Source: Halomonas sp. UBA3074
GTDB lineage: Bacteria > Pseudomonadota > Gammaproteobacteria > Pseudomonadales > Halomonadaceae
Assembly: GCF_002366715.1 (NCBI RefSeq)
Contig: NZ_DFBS01000011.1
Location: 1 to 64,000, forward strand
DNA length: 64,000 nt
Direction: 5' to 3'
How positions within the stretch are numbered: the first letter of the stretch is position 1; the number at the start of each line of letters is the position of its first letter. The notes below the pieces were generated by a model. It had not been told where the DNA came from and made no database searches. It saw only the letters and a list, made by a program, of their open reading frames with translations. Positions 17,811-26,149 of this stretch are shown here, in pieces. The translations under genes were made by a program, and so were the position numbers.

Positions 17811-17828
17811 TCTCGGCAGCCACCAGTT

Positions 17829-17855
17829 GGGCGCGCCGTCAAAAAAGCGGCGCCC
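17829..17855. terminator. hairpin between convergent genes
   Basis: GGGCGCGCCG and CGGCGCCC face each other across an A-rich loop, with one bulge, between the DUF2789 gene and the stop of the SRPBCC gene. The T-run of the minus-strand RNA lies in the loop rather than after the stem, so efficiency is doubtful. Confidence 0.4.
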
Positions 17856-18271
17856 TAACCGTTCAAACGTGCTTCAACGCGATCAAGAATTTGCCGGCTC
17901 ACTTTTCCCACCAGCGGCTTGGCCGCTTTATTAACGGCCTTCTCCATTAGGCGGTTGCGAATTTCATAACTTAGCGTCAGCGCCACTTCCGTCCCTTCCG
18001 GCACTTCGCGAAGCCGGTATCGCCCCTGGTTTTTAACGCCATCCAGCGATTCCCAGGCAAGCACATGGGGCGGTTCGATATCGGTGACCATCACATCAAA
18101 CGCCCAATCCATGCCGACTGCACGCACGTGCCATCGATAGCGGTTCTCGCCCAGTATATCAATGGAGCGAATTAGATCTGAGTACTCTGCAAAATCCTCG
18201 ACGCGGCGCAGTAGCTCAAACACCTTTTCAGGGGGAGCGTTAACAATTTCACTGTGTTCAATGGTAGCCAT
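17855..18271 (-). CDS. SRPBCC (START-like) family protein, coenzyme-Q-binding/RatA-like
   Basis: This 138-aa protein begins MATIEHSEIVNAPPEKVFELL and continues RRVEDFAEYSDLI, the classic opening of the polyketide cyclase/SRPBCC fold with a deep hydrophobic pocket. Later strands end in SYEIRNRLMEKAVNKA and a C-terminal helix. The family includes the Coq10/RatA group, but I cannot assign a ligand. It is transcribed away from queC, so the 18272-18479 gap is a divergent promoter region. It has no operon partner. Confidence 0.8.
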   Translation of the reverse strand: MATIEHSEIVNAPPEKVFELLRRVEDFAEYSDLIRSIDILGENRYRWHVRAVGMDWAFDVMVTDIEPPHVLAWESLDGVKNQGRYRLREVPEGTEVALTLSYEIRNRLMEKAVNKAAKPLVGKVSRQILDRVEARLNG

Positions 18272-18479
18272 TGGTTGCCCTCTAACAGCGTGGATGGTTA
18301 GCGTAGCATGTTGATATTAATGCTGCCCGCCAATGCCGTGATTACCACAATACGCGCCAGCGCTGGTCAGATTAACGGCGATTGCGTAAACTGCCGTCCT
18401 TCCGGACCGGACCCCGGAACGCCGCACCAGCGAAATGCTGCTCGCGATTAAAAAATTCTCCGACAATGAGTGTCTTCTG

Positions 18480-19187
18480 ATGTCATCAAACTCCCCAGTG
18501 GCAACCAACACTGCCACGACTGTCGTGATCTATTCCGGTGGAATGGACTCTTATACCGTGCTTCACCGCGCGCTGCATGAAGGACTGACCGTGCATGCGC
18601 TTTCCTTCGATTATGGCCAGCGCCATGCCCGCGAGCTGGAAACTGCGCGTCAGGTCTGTTCCACGCTTGGTGTGCCCCATCAAGTTGTGGATATTCGCGC
18701 CATACACGGCCTCATCGATAATTCGGCGCTGACTAATTCTGAACAGCCCATGCCGCAGGCCAATTACGCTACGGATAATTTACGCGCCACGGTGGTGCCT
18801 AATCGTAATATGATTTTACTCTCTCTGGCGATTGCCAAAGCGGTCAACATTGGCGCCGGACGCGTCGACTACGGTGCTCACGGCGGCGATCACGTGCTGT
18901 ATCCAGACTGCCGCCCCGAATTCGTCGAAGCAATGAATCATGTGGCAGGTATTGCCAACTTCGAACCCGTCACGCTACACGCCCCTTACCTCGCCTCGAC
19001 CAAGGCCGACATACTACGAGAAGGCCTGGCGATGGGCTTGGACTACCGTCATACCTGGACGTGTTACCAAGGCAGAGAGCTTGCCTGTGGCGTTTGCGGC
19101 AGCTGCCGCGAGCGGCTGGAAGCCTTTGCTGCAAACGGTGTCACTGACCCGTTAGCGTATGCCCCTGCTCCCGCCGGAGAACGCTGA
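18480..19187 (+). CDS. queC: 7-cyano-7-deazaguanine synthase QueC
   Basis: This 235-aa ATP-dependent enzyme converts 7-carboxy-7-deazaguanine and ammonia to preQ0 on the route to queuosine in tRNA. The PP-loop SGGMDS is near residue 20, and the C-terminal zinc site CYQGRELACGVCGSC supplies four cysteines. ATG 18480 gives the usual family length; the upstream in-frame start adds 15 residues without similarity. Its TGA overlaps the queE ATG by one nucleotide. The order queC-queE-queD puts the three pathway steps in one operon. No preQ1 riboswitch was recognised upstream. Confidence 0.94.
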   Translation: MSSNSPVATNTATTVVIYSGGMDSYTVLHRALHEGLTVHALSFDYGQRHARELETARQVCSTLGVPHQVVDIRAIHGLIDNSALTNSEQPMPQANYATDNLRATVVPNRNMILLSLAIAKAVNIGAGRVDYGAHGGDHVLYPDCRPEFVEAMNHVAGIANFEPVTLHAPYLASTKADILREGLAMGLDYRHTWTCYQGRELACGVCGSCRERLEAFAANGVTDPLAYAPAPAGER

Positions 19188-19867
19188 TGTATCATGTTAA
19201 AGAAGCGTTTTACACGCTGCAGGGAGAAGGCGCGCAAGCCGGTAGAGCGAGCGTTTTCTGCCGTTTTAGCGGCTGTAACCTGTGGTCGGGCCGCGAAGCG
19301 GATCGGGCCACCGCTAAGTGCACCTTCTGCGACACCGATTTTATTGGCACCGACGGCGTCAACGGTGGGAAATTTGCTACCGCTGATGCCCTTGCGGCGC
19401 ACATTGTCGCCTTGTGGCCAAACCATGGCAGCGCTTTAAAACCCAACACAATGTCACAGACGTCCTCTCAAGTGACGCCCTATGTAGTGTTTACCGGTGG
19501 CGAGCCATTGCTGCAGCTTGACACCGCCTTGATTGCCGCGCTGCACCAGCATGGTTTCGAGGTGGCGGTCGAAACCAACGGCACGCTTACCCCGCCGTCT
19601 GGCATCGACTGGCTCTGTGTTAGCCCCAAGGGCAATAACTCGTTAACGATCACGCAGGGCGATGAGCTAAAGCTGGTCTTCCCCCAAGCCGATGCCCCAC
19701 CAGAACAGTTTACAAGCTTGGATTTTAGCCACTTCTTTTTACAGCCGATGGACCTTGCCCCGCTAAACCAAGACAAGACCACCGTCGCTGAAGCAACCGC
19801 CTACTGCATGGCCAACCCGCAATGGCGTCTTTCGCTGCAAATGCACAAATTAGCAGGTTTTGAATAA
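19187..19867 (+). CDS. queE: 7-carboxy-7-deazaguanine synthase QueE (radical SAM)
   Basis: This 226-aa radical-SAM enzyme contracts the ring of 6-carboxytetrahydropterin to 7-carboxy-7-deazaguanine. The cluster-binding cysteines have the long-spaced form C-x14-C-x2-C (CNLWSGREADRATAKCTFC), known from one QueE subgroup, in place of the standard C-x3-C-x2-C. TGGEPLLQ binds SAM, and VETNGTL follows. The start is coupled to the queC stop (TGATG). The stop overlaps the queD start by one nucleotide. Confidence 0.94.
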   Translation: MYHVKEAFYTLQGEGAQAGRASVFCRFSGCNLWSGREADRATAKCTFCDTDFIGTDGVNGGKFATADALAAHIVALWPNHGSALKPNTMSQTSSQVTPYVVFTGGEPLLQLDTALIAALHQHGFEVAVETNGTLTPPSGIDWLCVSPKGNNSLTITQGDELKLVFPQADAPPEQFTSLDFSHFFLQPMDLAPLNQDKTTVAEATAYCMANPQWRLSLQMHKLAGFE

Positions 19868-20715
19868 TGGCTTTATTCGTTAAACAGCTGACGCATATCG
19901 ACGTCTCTCTTTGGTGTTCCCAGCGTGGCTTGGTCGGCTGTAGCTGGCAGGTAGACGCCGTGCTGGAGGGCGAGCTGGGTGAAGATGGCATGGTGTTCGA
20001 TTTTGGCGAGGTGAAGCCATGGATCAAGCGCACCCTGGACGGCGGGCTCGACCATACCCTGCTGGTGCCTACGGATGCCCCTGGCATCAGTATCTCCGAT
20101 TGTCCTGAGGGCGTATGTGTCACCACCACGCTGCCCTACCCAATGAAGGTACGCGGTCCCAAAGAGGCCTTTACGCTACTGCCGTGGCACGACATAACGC
20201 TTGAGCAGATCGCGGAGCATTTAAGCCAGCAACTCACTGAGCAGCGCCCTACTAACGTTCATCAAGTGACGTTGACGCTAAGCGAAGAGCCTGACGACGG
20301 TTCTGCCTATGGCTATAGTCATGGTTTGAAACGACATGCCGGTAACTGCCAGCGCATTGCTCATGGCCATCGGTCACGGCTGGCCATTTGGCAGCAGGGA
20401 AAACAGCAACCGCAGCTGGAACAGCAGTGGGCTAGCTGGCTGGATAATCGTTACCTACTGGAGGAAGCCGACATCGCGGCACGCGATCAAGACCTCCTCA
20501 CCTGTCGCTATCGCGCCGCTCAGGGTGATTTCTCGATTACCATGCCCCAGTCACTCTGCGCCGTTCTACCGGGGCCTACCACGGTGGAAAATATCGCCGC
20601 CTGGCTGGCGAAAAAAGTGGCCACGCAAAGCGGACACCCCACGCGTGTTCAAGCCTTTGAAGGCATCAACAAAGGCGCTATAGCTGAATTTTCACCCAAT
20701 GTGGCCTATGAGTGA
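19867..20715 (+). CDS. queD: 6-carboxytetrahydropterin synthase QueD, tandem-domain form
   Basis: This 282-aa protein makes 6-carboxytetrahydropterin from dihydroneopterin triphosphate. It is about twice the length of E. coli QueD (about 120 aa) and consists of two T-fold halves. In the C-terminal half the active-site pattern is retained: SHGLKRHAGNCQRIAHGH gives the zinc histidines and the catalytic Cys, and a Glu follows in QAFEGINKG. The N-terminal half keeps the shape (VFDFGEVKPW, LDHTLL) but has GCSWQ where HGHS is expected, so its zinc site looks lost. It is coupled to queE by a 1-nt overlap and to ykgJ by an 8-nt overlap. Confidence 0.9.
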   Translation: MALFVKQLTHIDVSLWCSQRGLVGCSWQVDAVLEGELGEDGMVFDFGEVKPWIKRTLDGGLDHTLLVPTDAPGISISDCPEGVCVTTTLPYPMKVRGPKEAFTLLPWHDITLEQIAEHLSQQLTEQRPTNVHQVTLTLSEEPDDGSAYGYSHGLKRHAGNCQRIAHGHRSRLAIWQQGKQQPQLEQQWASWLDNRYLLEEADIAARDQDLLTCRYRAAQGDFSITMPQSLCAVLPGPTTVENIAAWLAKKVATQSGHPTRVQAFEGINKGAIAEFSPNVAYE

Positions 20716-20965
20716 AGCGTGTCGTGCCGGGTGTGGCGCCTGCTGCATCGCGCCCTCCATCAGCTCGGCCATTCCCGGCATGCCAGACGGCAAGCCGGCG
20801 GGGGTTCGCTGTGTGCAACTGGATGAGCACAACCTGTGCCGCCTGTTTGGCGACCCAAGCCGCCCACAGGTGTGCGAACGGTTCAACTTTGATGCCAGCG
20901 TATGTGGCGATTACCGCGACGAGGCGCTCGCCACGCTGACTTGGCTAGAAGAGGATACGCGTTAA
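20708..20965 (+). CDS. YkgJ-family cysteine cluster protein
   Basis: This 85-aa protein has the cysteine cluster CRAGCGACC at the N-terminus, then Cys in RCVQLDEHNLCRLF, VCERF and VCGDY, the layout of the UPF0153/YkgJ group thought to bind a metal or Fe-S cluster. Function is unknown. ATG 20708 lies inside queD (8-nt overlap), so it is translated with the queuosine genes; ATG 20699 is an alternative. A strong terminator follows at 20989-21015. Confidence 0.85.
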   Translation: MSEACRAGCGACCIAPSISSAIPGMPDGKPAGVRCVQLDEHNLCRLFGDPSRPQVCERFNFDASVCGDYRDEALATLTWLEEDTR

Positions 20966-20988
20966 AAACGCCTGTCCTCCTCTGCAGA

Positions 20989-21015
20989 CTAGCAGCGTTT
21001 ATCGCTGCTAGTTTT
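20989..21015 (+). terminator. intrinsic terminator of the queCED-ykgJ operon
   Basis: CTAGCAGCG-TTTAT-CGCTGCTAG (20989-21011) followed by TTTT. The stop codon of the convergent large regulator gene (21008-21010) lies inside the right arm of this hairpin. Confidence 0.85.
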
Positions 21016-24000
21016 CGATGCTGACCGGGTGGGGCAAGCGGCGATCCAGCAAGCTGATCCAGCGTGTTAGTACCGGGGCATCGCTATGACTGACCTCGCT
21101 GAGCAGCTGCCGGAAGCTCTCTTTGGCCTGTTGGTCGTTAGGCTCAATACGCGTCAGCCATAGCTCAAGTGCCGCCAGTTCCTGATGGCGGTTGCCATGC
21201 TCACGAGATTGATTGATCGCCATTTCTGCCAGCGCTTTGACCTCATGGGCGGGATGCCCCTGCAAGTCCCTTACCTTGGCGAGCTGCGTGGCTAATTCCG
21301 GCAAAAACAGCGTTGTTCTTTCGCGGGCAATCACCAAACACTGCTCAAGGTAGTCTTGCGCAGCGTTTAACTCGCCCAGTTCAATACAGGCATCCGAGTA
21401 CCAAAGGACTGGCCGCTGATAGCGGTCACGGCCATTTAACTCGGCCATTTGATCCAAGCTATCACGCAATTGAGTCAGCCCGGCGGTATCGCCAGCCATC
21501 GCACGCTGCCAGCCGAGAATGCTCTGTGTGGAAATTTGCCACAGTTGCAAATCCGGCGTGCCGGTCATACTGGCCGCCCGTTCGGCGTGTCGGGCAGCTA
21601 GGTGAACATGCCCCAATTGACGATAAAGCGCCGCGGCAAACAGCAACGCCATGGCCAGGGTGCCCGGGTGTGCAATTTTCTCCGCCAGACGAATCGCCGC
21701 CGAGACTTGACGCTCTGCGCGCTGATAATCGCCACGCAGGCAGAGCGCCCACCCCTGGAAGCAGGCTGCTGAGACTTGCGGATGATCAGAGAATGGGAGC
21801 CATTCGATCATCATTTGCGCATTGAGCGGGTCAATTTCATCCAGGTGATCGTGCGCCTGCTGAATGCGCCCTGCCCAATACTCGCAATTAGCCCGCGCGT
21901 AGTCGGCTAAACGGCGGTAACGCGGGTCTTCGAGACGCGAAGCGATATCGGCGAGCGTCGAAGCCAAGGCAAACGCATCCGCATGGGCATAGCGCTGGCT
22001 ACGCCCAACCCAGAGCCCCCATTTGACGAGGAAAATCTGCTCTAAATCTTCCGGGTCTTCGAGACTGTCACTGCCTGACTCCCTCAACAGCTCTCGGGCG
22101 CGTACAAAGCTTTCGTGGGCAGTTGGCGAACCGTGACCTTCTAATGAAAAGGCCGCTTGCCCGCGCACGGTAAGCAGGCTGACTTCACGCTCGATTTCAT
22201 GCTCAACGTGGCGCAAGCTGGCTAAGCCAAAATCGGCCATGCGCAGCGCGGTTCGGTTGGCGCTTACTTTTAGCGCTTCTCGGGCAGCCAGCTCGAAGTA
22301 GCGCGCCCCGCGAGCGTAGTGGCCGCTGCGGCGCAGGTGAGTAGCAAAATCGCCCGGATGACGGCTAATCCAAACGGGGAACCGCTCTTCTATCAACGTG
22401 ACGACTTGCTGATGTAACTGGACGCGCACGTCCCTTGGGCAGGATAGATAGGCGGCCTCCTGCAGCAATTGGTGGCTAAACTGAAACTCATGGTCACCAC
22501 TCTCTTTATCGACTGGCTCCACGATCTCCAGCGCGCGCATGTGCTCAAGCGCTTGATTGAGTCGGCCTTTATCCCAGCCGCTACACTCCAGCAAAAAATC
22601 CAAACGGAAGCGTTTACCCAGCACGGCGGCCACGTGGGCGATTTCCCGGTCGCCTTCCAATTGATCAATGCGGCTTGCCAATAGCCCTAACAGGCCTTTT
22701 GGCAGCTCATCAAATTGCACGCTGCGCCCTTCGCGGCGATCCATATCCAAACGACGGCAAATCTCCTGCATGTACAGCGGCACGCCATCACAGCGCTCAA
22801 TAATTTGGTTACGCAACCGTGGGCTTAAATGAATGCGGTAACGTCGGGAAAGTTGAGACAAGAGCCGCGACGACTGCAGCGCATCCAGGTTGCCTAAACT
22901 AATTTGCTGATCCCAGTGCAGCTTCACCGGCAACTGCTCTCTGCCATGGTGACTGGCAACGAGCATAAAGGCGGTATTAATCGGTAAACGTGCCTGCAAT
23001 CCGGCTAATACTTTGAATGAGGGTTCATCGAGCCACTGCAGGTCATCGATCATTAGCACCAGCGTGTGGGTGGTCGCCTGGCGCTCGATGAGTCTGTGTA
23101 ACAGCATCACGACGAGTTCGACCGCTTCACCACTTTGGGCAAGCTGGGTAATCTCCTGCACTTCGTGAACGCCAAGCGCTTGCTCTAGCAAATGCTGTCG
23201 CTCGGGGATGAGCTGATCGAACCCAAGCATTGCCTGAAGCTCGTGAATAGACTCAACGGTCAGCGATTGCTTGAGATACCAGCCCACCAGCGTTCGGGCG
23301 ACGCCATAAGGGTCTAACACCGAGAGGCGCGTAGTGGGTTGCCAGCAAATCGCCGCATCGCGGCTAAGCTCCAATTGGCGGAATCCAACCATCAACGCTG
23401 ACTTTCCCATGCCCGATGCGCCACGTACCAATACGCTTTGACGCAAGCCAATACCCGCCCGCGCCAGCGCATCGCGCAGCGTTCTCAGCGATGTCTCCCG
23501 GCCAACCAAGCTGGGTGGCAGTGCATCCCGACCGCCTTCGTTCTCCCCCAGTACCAAAGCGCGCAAGCGCACGCGCCCATCGCTGGCAACCAAACGCGAC
23601 ACCAGCCGCGGCTGTAAATCCAACGCTGGTGGCATGTGCTGACTGGCTTCTTGGGAAATGACCAACTCACTCCCTTCGGCAGCGCTCATCAACTCTAAGG
23701 AGATTTGGGTGACTTGGCCCAGAGGGTCTGCCAACTGGCGCTCGGGTAGATATACGACACGGCCACTGTGCAAGCCAGCAGCGAGTTCAAAGTGCGGGGC
23801 ATCTCCCTCACCGGACCAATGGCGAAGGCTCTCTTGAGGAAGCGCCTGTCGGCAATGCTCATAAAGCGCCACCAGCTCGGCTAATTGATGAGCGGGGCCA
23901 TGAGTACCGAAACAGGCTAAACCCAAACCGCCTGTCGCGCCCGGCAACCAAAAACCGCCTAAATGATGGCACTGCTGCTCTAGCCAGCGCAGTAGCTCCA

Positions 24001-24907
24001 ACTGCAGGGTCAAGCAGTGGCGAGTGGCTGCGCGATCTTGCCACTCCCCTTTTAAGTGCAGGCGTATCGCCATCACGGAGAGCTGGCGCAGCTCTATTTC
24101 GTCTTCACGCAGTGGCTTGCTATCCGCGGCGAGGGCACGCGAAAAAGCGCCCTGCGGGCTCATCATGCGCGGGTCGTGGTGACCGTCCGACCAGAAGCTA
24201 GCTAACTGTAAAAAGCTCGGTTCGGGCTGTTGGCCCGAGAGGGCCAATAACTGTAAATAGCTATTGTACTGCTCATGTGCGGCAGCCATCTGGTTCTGCT
24301 CGGCAAGCTGGCGAACCAAACGCTCATGGAAGGGGCCGTAACCTGAGAAGCGACTCACCAACGTTTCTAAAATGGGGTCGGGTACATCGGTGTGAGCTTC
24401 CAGTACTTGCTCGGCAAAGCGAATGACGCGTTGACGCCACTCGTTCCGCACCTGAACCAACCAACGCTGAAATTCGCTACAGTTGGCTAACTGCAGCTCT
24501 TCAATCAAGTCGCCCTGGTAGCACCGCATCAAGGCTTCGAGCGTGTCTAAATCGCGCGGCCCTTCTAAGAGTTGCTGCAGCGTATGCAGATCAACCTGCC
24601 AATGGTTGGGAAGCTGGAAAGCAATCGTCTGCCGAGAGACGCTCAACACTTGATCGGCACTATCCCCTAACGACTGACGCAAACAGTGGAGCGCATGGCG
24701 CAAGTTGGTTCTGCCTGACGATAACCCTTGATCAGGCCATAGCAGCTCGGCTAATGCTGCCCGATTAACCGGCTGACGATGCAGCAAAAGATAAACGAGC
24801 AGCGCCTTCACTTTGTCGTAGCTAAAGTGGGTTAATACATCCTCACCCTGGGTAAGCGAAAAGTGGCCAAATAGAGTTAACTGGTCAGTCTCTCGGGCAT
24901 CGCGCAT
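21008..24907 (-). CDS. large SARP/BTAD-type transcriptional regulator with degenerate cyclase-like domain, AAA ATPase and TPR region
   Basis: This protein of 1299 aa is counted from ATG 24907, where CAGGAT stands 8 nt upstream. The target is not recognised. An OmpR-like winged helix occupies about residues 10-100 (LTLFGHFSLT, GRTNLRHALHCLR). It is followed by a BTAD helical domain (about 105-240). Residues about 280-430 resemble a class III nucleotide cyclase fold (GATGGLGLACFG, LHSGRVV, AAEGSELVISQEA), but the metal-binding Asp is absent from SVMAIRL, so catalysis is unlikely. The STAND/AAA ATPase has Walker A GASGMGKSA near residue 500 and Walker B LVLMIDDLQWLD near 620. The rest is TPR-like helices. 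It starts 27 nt after miaE ends and is probably cotranscribed with it. Confidence 0.85.
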   Translation of the reverse strand: MRDARETDQLTLFGHFSLTQGEDVLTHFSYDKVKALLVYLLLHRQPVNRAALAELLWPDQGLSSGRTNLRHALHCLRQSLGDSADQVLSVSRQTIAFQLPNHWQVDLHTLQQLLEGPRDLDTLEALMRCYQGDLIEELQLANCSEFQRWLVQVRNEWRQRVIRFAEQVLEAHTDVPDPILETLVSRFSGYGPFHERLVRQLAEQNQMAAAHEQYNSYLQLLALSGQQPEPSFLQLASFWSDGHHDPRMMSPQGAFSRALAADSKPLREDEIELRQLSVMAIRLHLKGEWQDRAATRHCLTLQLELLRWLEQQCHHLGGFWLPGATGGLGLACFGTHGPAHQLAELVALYEHCRQALPQESLRHWSGEGDAPHFELAAGLHSGRVVYLPERQLADPLGQVTQISLELMSAAEGSELVISQEASQHMPPALDLQPRLVSRLVASDGRVRLRALVLGENEGGRDALPPSLVGRETSLRTLRDALARAGIGLRQSVLVRGASGMGKSALMVGFRQLELSRDAAICWQPTTRLSVLDPYGVARTLVGWYLKQSLTVESIHELQAMLGFDQLIPERQHLLEQALGVHEVQEITQLAQSGEAVELVVMLLHRLIERQATTHTLVLMIDDLQWLDEPSFKVLAGLQARLPINTAFMLVASHHGREQLPVKLHWDQQISLGNLDALQSSRLLSQLSRRYRIHLSPRLRNQIIERCDGVPLYMQEICRRLDMDRREGRSVQFDELPKGLLGLLASRIDQLEGDREIAHVAAVLGKRFRLDFLLECSGWDKGRLNQALEHMRALEIVEPVDKESGDHEFQFSHQLLQEAAYLSCPRDVRVQLHQQVVTLIEERFPVWISRHPGDFATHLRRSGHYARGARYFELAAREALKVSANRTALRMADFGLASLRHVEHEIEREVSLLTVRGQAAFSLEGHGSPTAHESFVRARELLRESGSDSLEDPEDLEQIFLVKWGLWVGRSQRYAHADAFALASTLADIASRLEDPRYRRLADYARANCEYWAGRIQQAHDHLDEIDPLNAQMMIEWLPFSDHPQVSAACFQGWALCLRGDYQRAERQVSAAIRLAEKIAHPGTLAMALLFAAALYRQLGHVHLAARHAERAASMTGTPDLQLWQISTQSILGWQRAMAGDTAGLTQLRDSLDQMAELNGRDRYQRPVLWYSDACIELGELNAAQDYLEQCLVIARERTTLFLPELATQLAKVRDLQGHPAHEVKALAEMAINQSREHGNRHQELAALELWLTRIEPNDQQAKESFRQLLSEVSHSDAPVLTRWISLLDRRLPHPVSIEN

Positions 24908-24934
24908 GTTGAACATCCTGCCAGGCTAAGCGGC

Positions 24935-25621
24935 TTACGCTGGTACGCCGCTATGAAAACGAAAAGCCGTATCGGGCGAAGTAATCAGTTCCGCTTCACG
25001 CGCAACAAAAAATGCGATTCGCTCATCGATCGAATCTGAAGTCTGTTGGCGCGCCAATAAGAGATAGTCCTCGAAATGACGGCCTTCTGACTTCACCAAC
25101 GTGCGGTAAAACTTGGCCAGCTCTTCGTCCAAGTAAGGAATCAAACAGGCAAATCGTTCACAGCTGCGCGCCTCGATCAGCGCCCCGATAATCAGCACGT
25201 CGATTAGCCGCTCGGGGTCATTGCTACGCAGGTGCCGCCTAAGCCCTTCAGCGTAACGTGAGGCGGTTAAATGCTGATAGGCAACCCCACGAGCCTCCAT
25301 GAGCGCGACCACTTGCTCGAAGTGAAGCAGCTCTTCGCGGGCCAGTTGCGACATTTTACTGAGCAGTAGCGGTTGATCCACATAGCGATAGAGCAAACTC
25401 ATGGCGGTGGAAGCCGCTTTTTTTTCGCATTGCGCATGGTCAATTAATAGCGTGGCAGGATTTTCCAGCGCCCACTGCAGCCATGCCTTAGGGGTTTCAC
25501 AGGCTAAAAACTGATGCAAACTTTCTGGCAGCAAATCATCCGCTTTCAACGCATGACCCGCCGGTGATGGTTCGCTGGTTTGTAAAGTCCTGTCTTTTGA
25601 AGCACTAGGTTGTATCAACAT
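24935..25621 (-). CDS. miaE: tRNA-(ms2io6A)-hydroxylase MiaE
   Basis: This 228-aa diiron monooxygenase hydroxylates 2-methylthio-N6-isopentenyl-adenosine at tRNA position 37. Iron ligands lie in HAQCEKKAASTAM and EELLHFEQV, with a second pair in IEARSCERF and SEGRHFEDY, the ferritin-like four-helix pattern. ATG 25621 gives the family length; upstream extension has no similarity. The large regulator gene follows closely. Together with the que operon across the terminator this neighbourhood holds two anticodon-loop modification systems. Confidence 0.9.
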   Translation of the reverse strand: MLIQPSASKDRTLQTSEPSPAGHALKADDLLPESLHQFLACETPKAWLQWALENPATLLIDHAQCEKKAASTAMSLLYRYVDQPLLLSKMSQLAREELLHFEQVVALMEARGVAYQHLTASRYAEGLRRHLRSNDPERLIDVLIIGALIEARSCERFACLIPYLDEELAKFYRTLVKSEGRHFEDYLLLARQQTSDSIDERIAFFVAREAELITSPDTAFRFHSGVPA

Positions 25622-26149
25622 AACACCATTACCGATCTTGTATTTCACTATTGTACAACATATAAGCGCGCAAGGCGCTTTGTCCCTGGTGTTTCTCCCT
25701 CTTGGCATCAACTTTTCGTCGATGACTAAAGACGTCATACGCTCAAAAATGCTCCACACACTTTATAGGCACGCCAGTAGTAGGAAGTTTTTAAGGTTAT
25801 CAATTAAGGCCTATGGTAACGCGCTGTAACGCCAATCACACCCAAACACGCCGAGTTTAAATTAGAATCCGGTAAAATATTTACTGGATTCTTGCTAACC
25901 AGTTAAAAAACGCGCTTTTTTGAGCCCTTTATGTCGCGGCGTCAACATAAAGTACAAGGTATGTCTCACCTTGCCAGCTTAACATTGTCGACAGTTTGCC
26001 GTAGAATCCCAGCCAACCAACCATATGCTGTTTGTCAAGCGTATGTCATATGTGATTGGCCCACTTCCCAACACTGCGCAGCCATCAGGATGCTTATGTG
26101 TAAGCCGTCACCATAAAGTAAATGAGAACGTAGATGAGAGGGCCCCAAC
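25622..26149. other. long intergenic region between divergent miaE and acnB
   Basis: This 528-bp stretch holds no supported gene. It should hold both promoters. A 27-bp near-perfect palindrome lies at 25865-25891, followed by an A6-CGCGC-T6 element at about 25905-25922. AT content is higher than in the flanking genes. Short frames here have no coding character. Confidence 0.5.
25865..25891. repeat. 27-bp near-perfect palindrome upstream of acnB
   Basis: GAATCCGGTAAA (25865-25876) and TTTACTGGATTC (25880-25891) match in 11 of 12 positions around a 3-nt centre. The symmetry and its position about 260 nt upstream of the acnB start suggest an operator or an mRNA hairpin; the binding factor is unknown. 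Confidence 0.55.

Noticed and set aside
18272..18479. preQ1 riboswitch before queC
   Set aside because: No preQ1-I or preQ1-II pattern could be recognised; only a small GC-rich repeat around 18400 is present.
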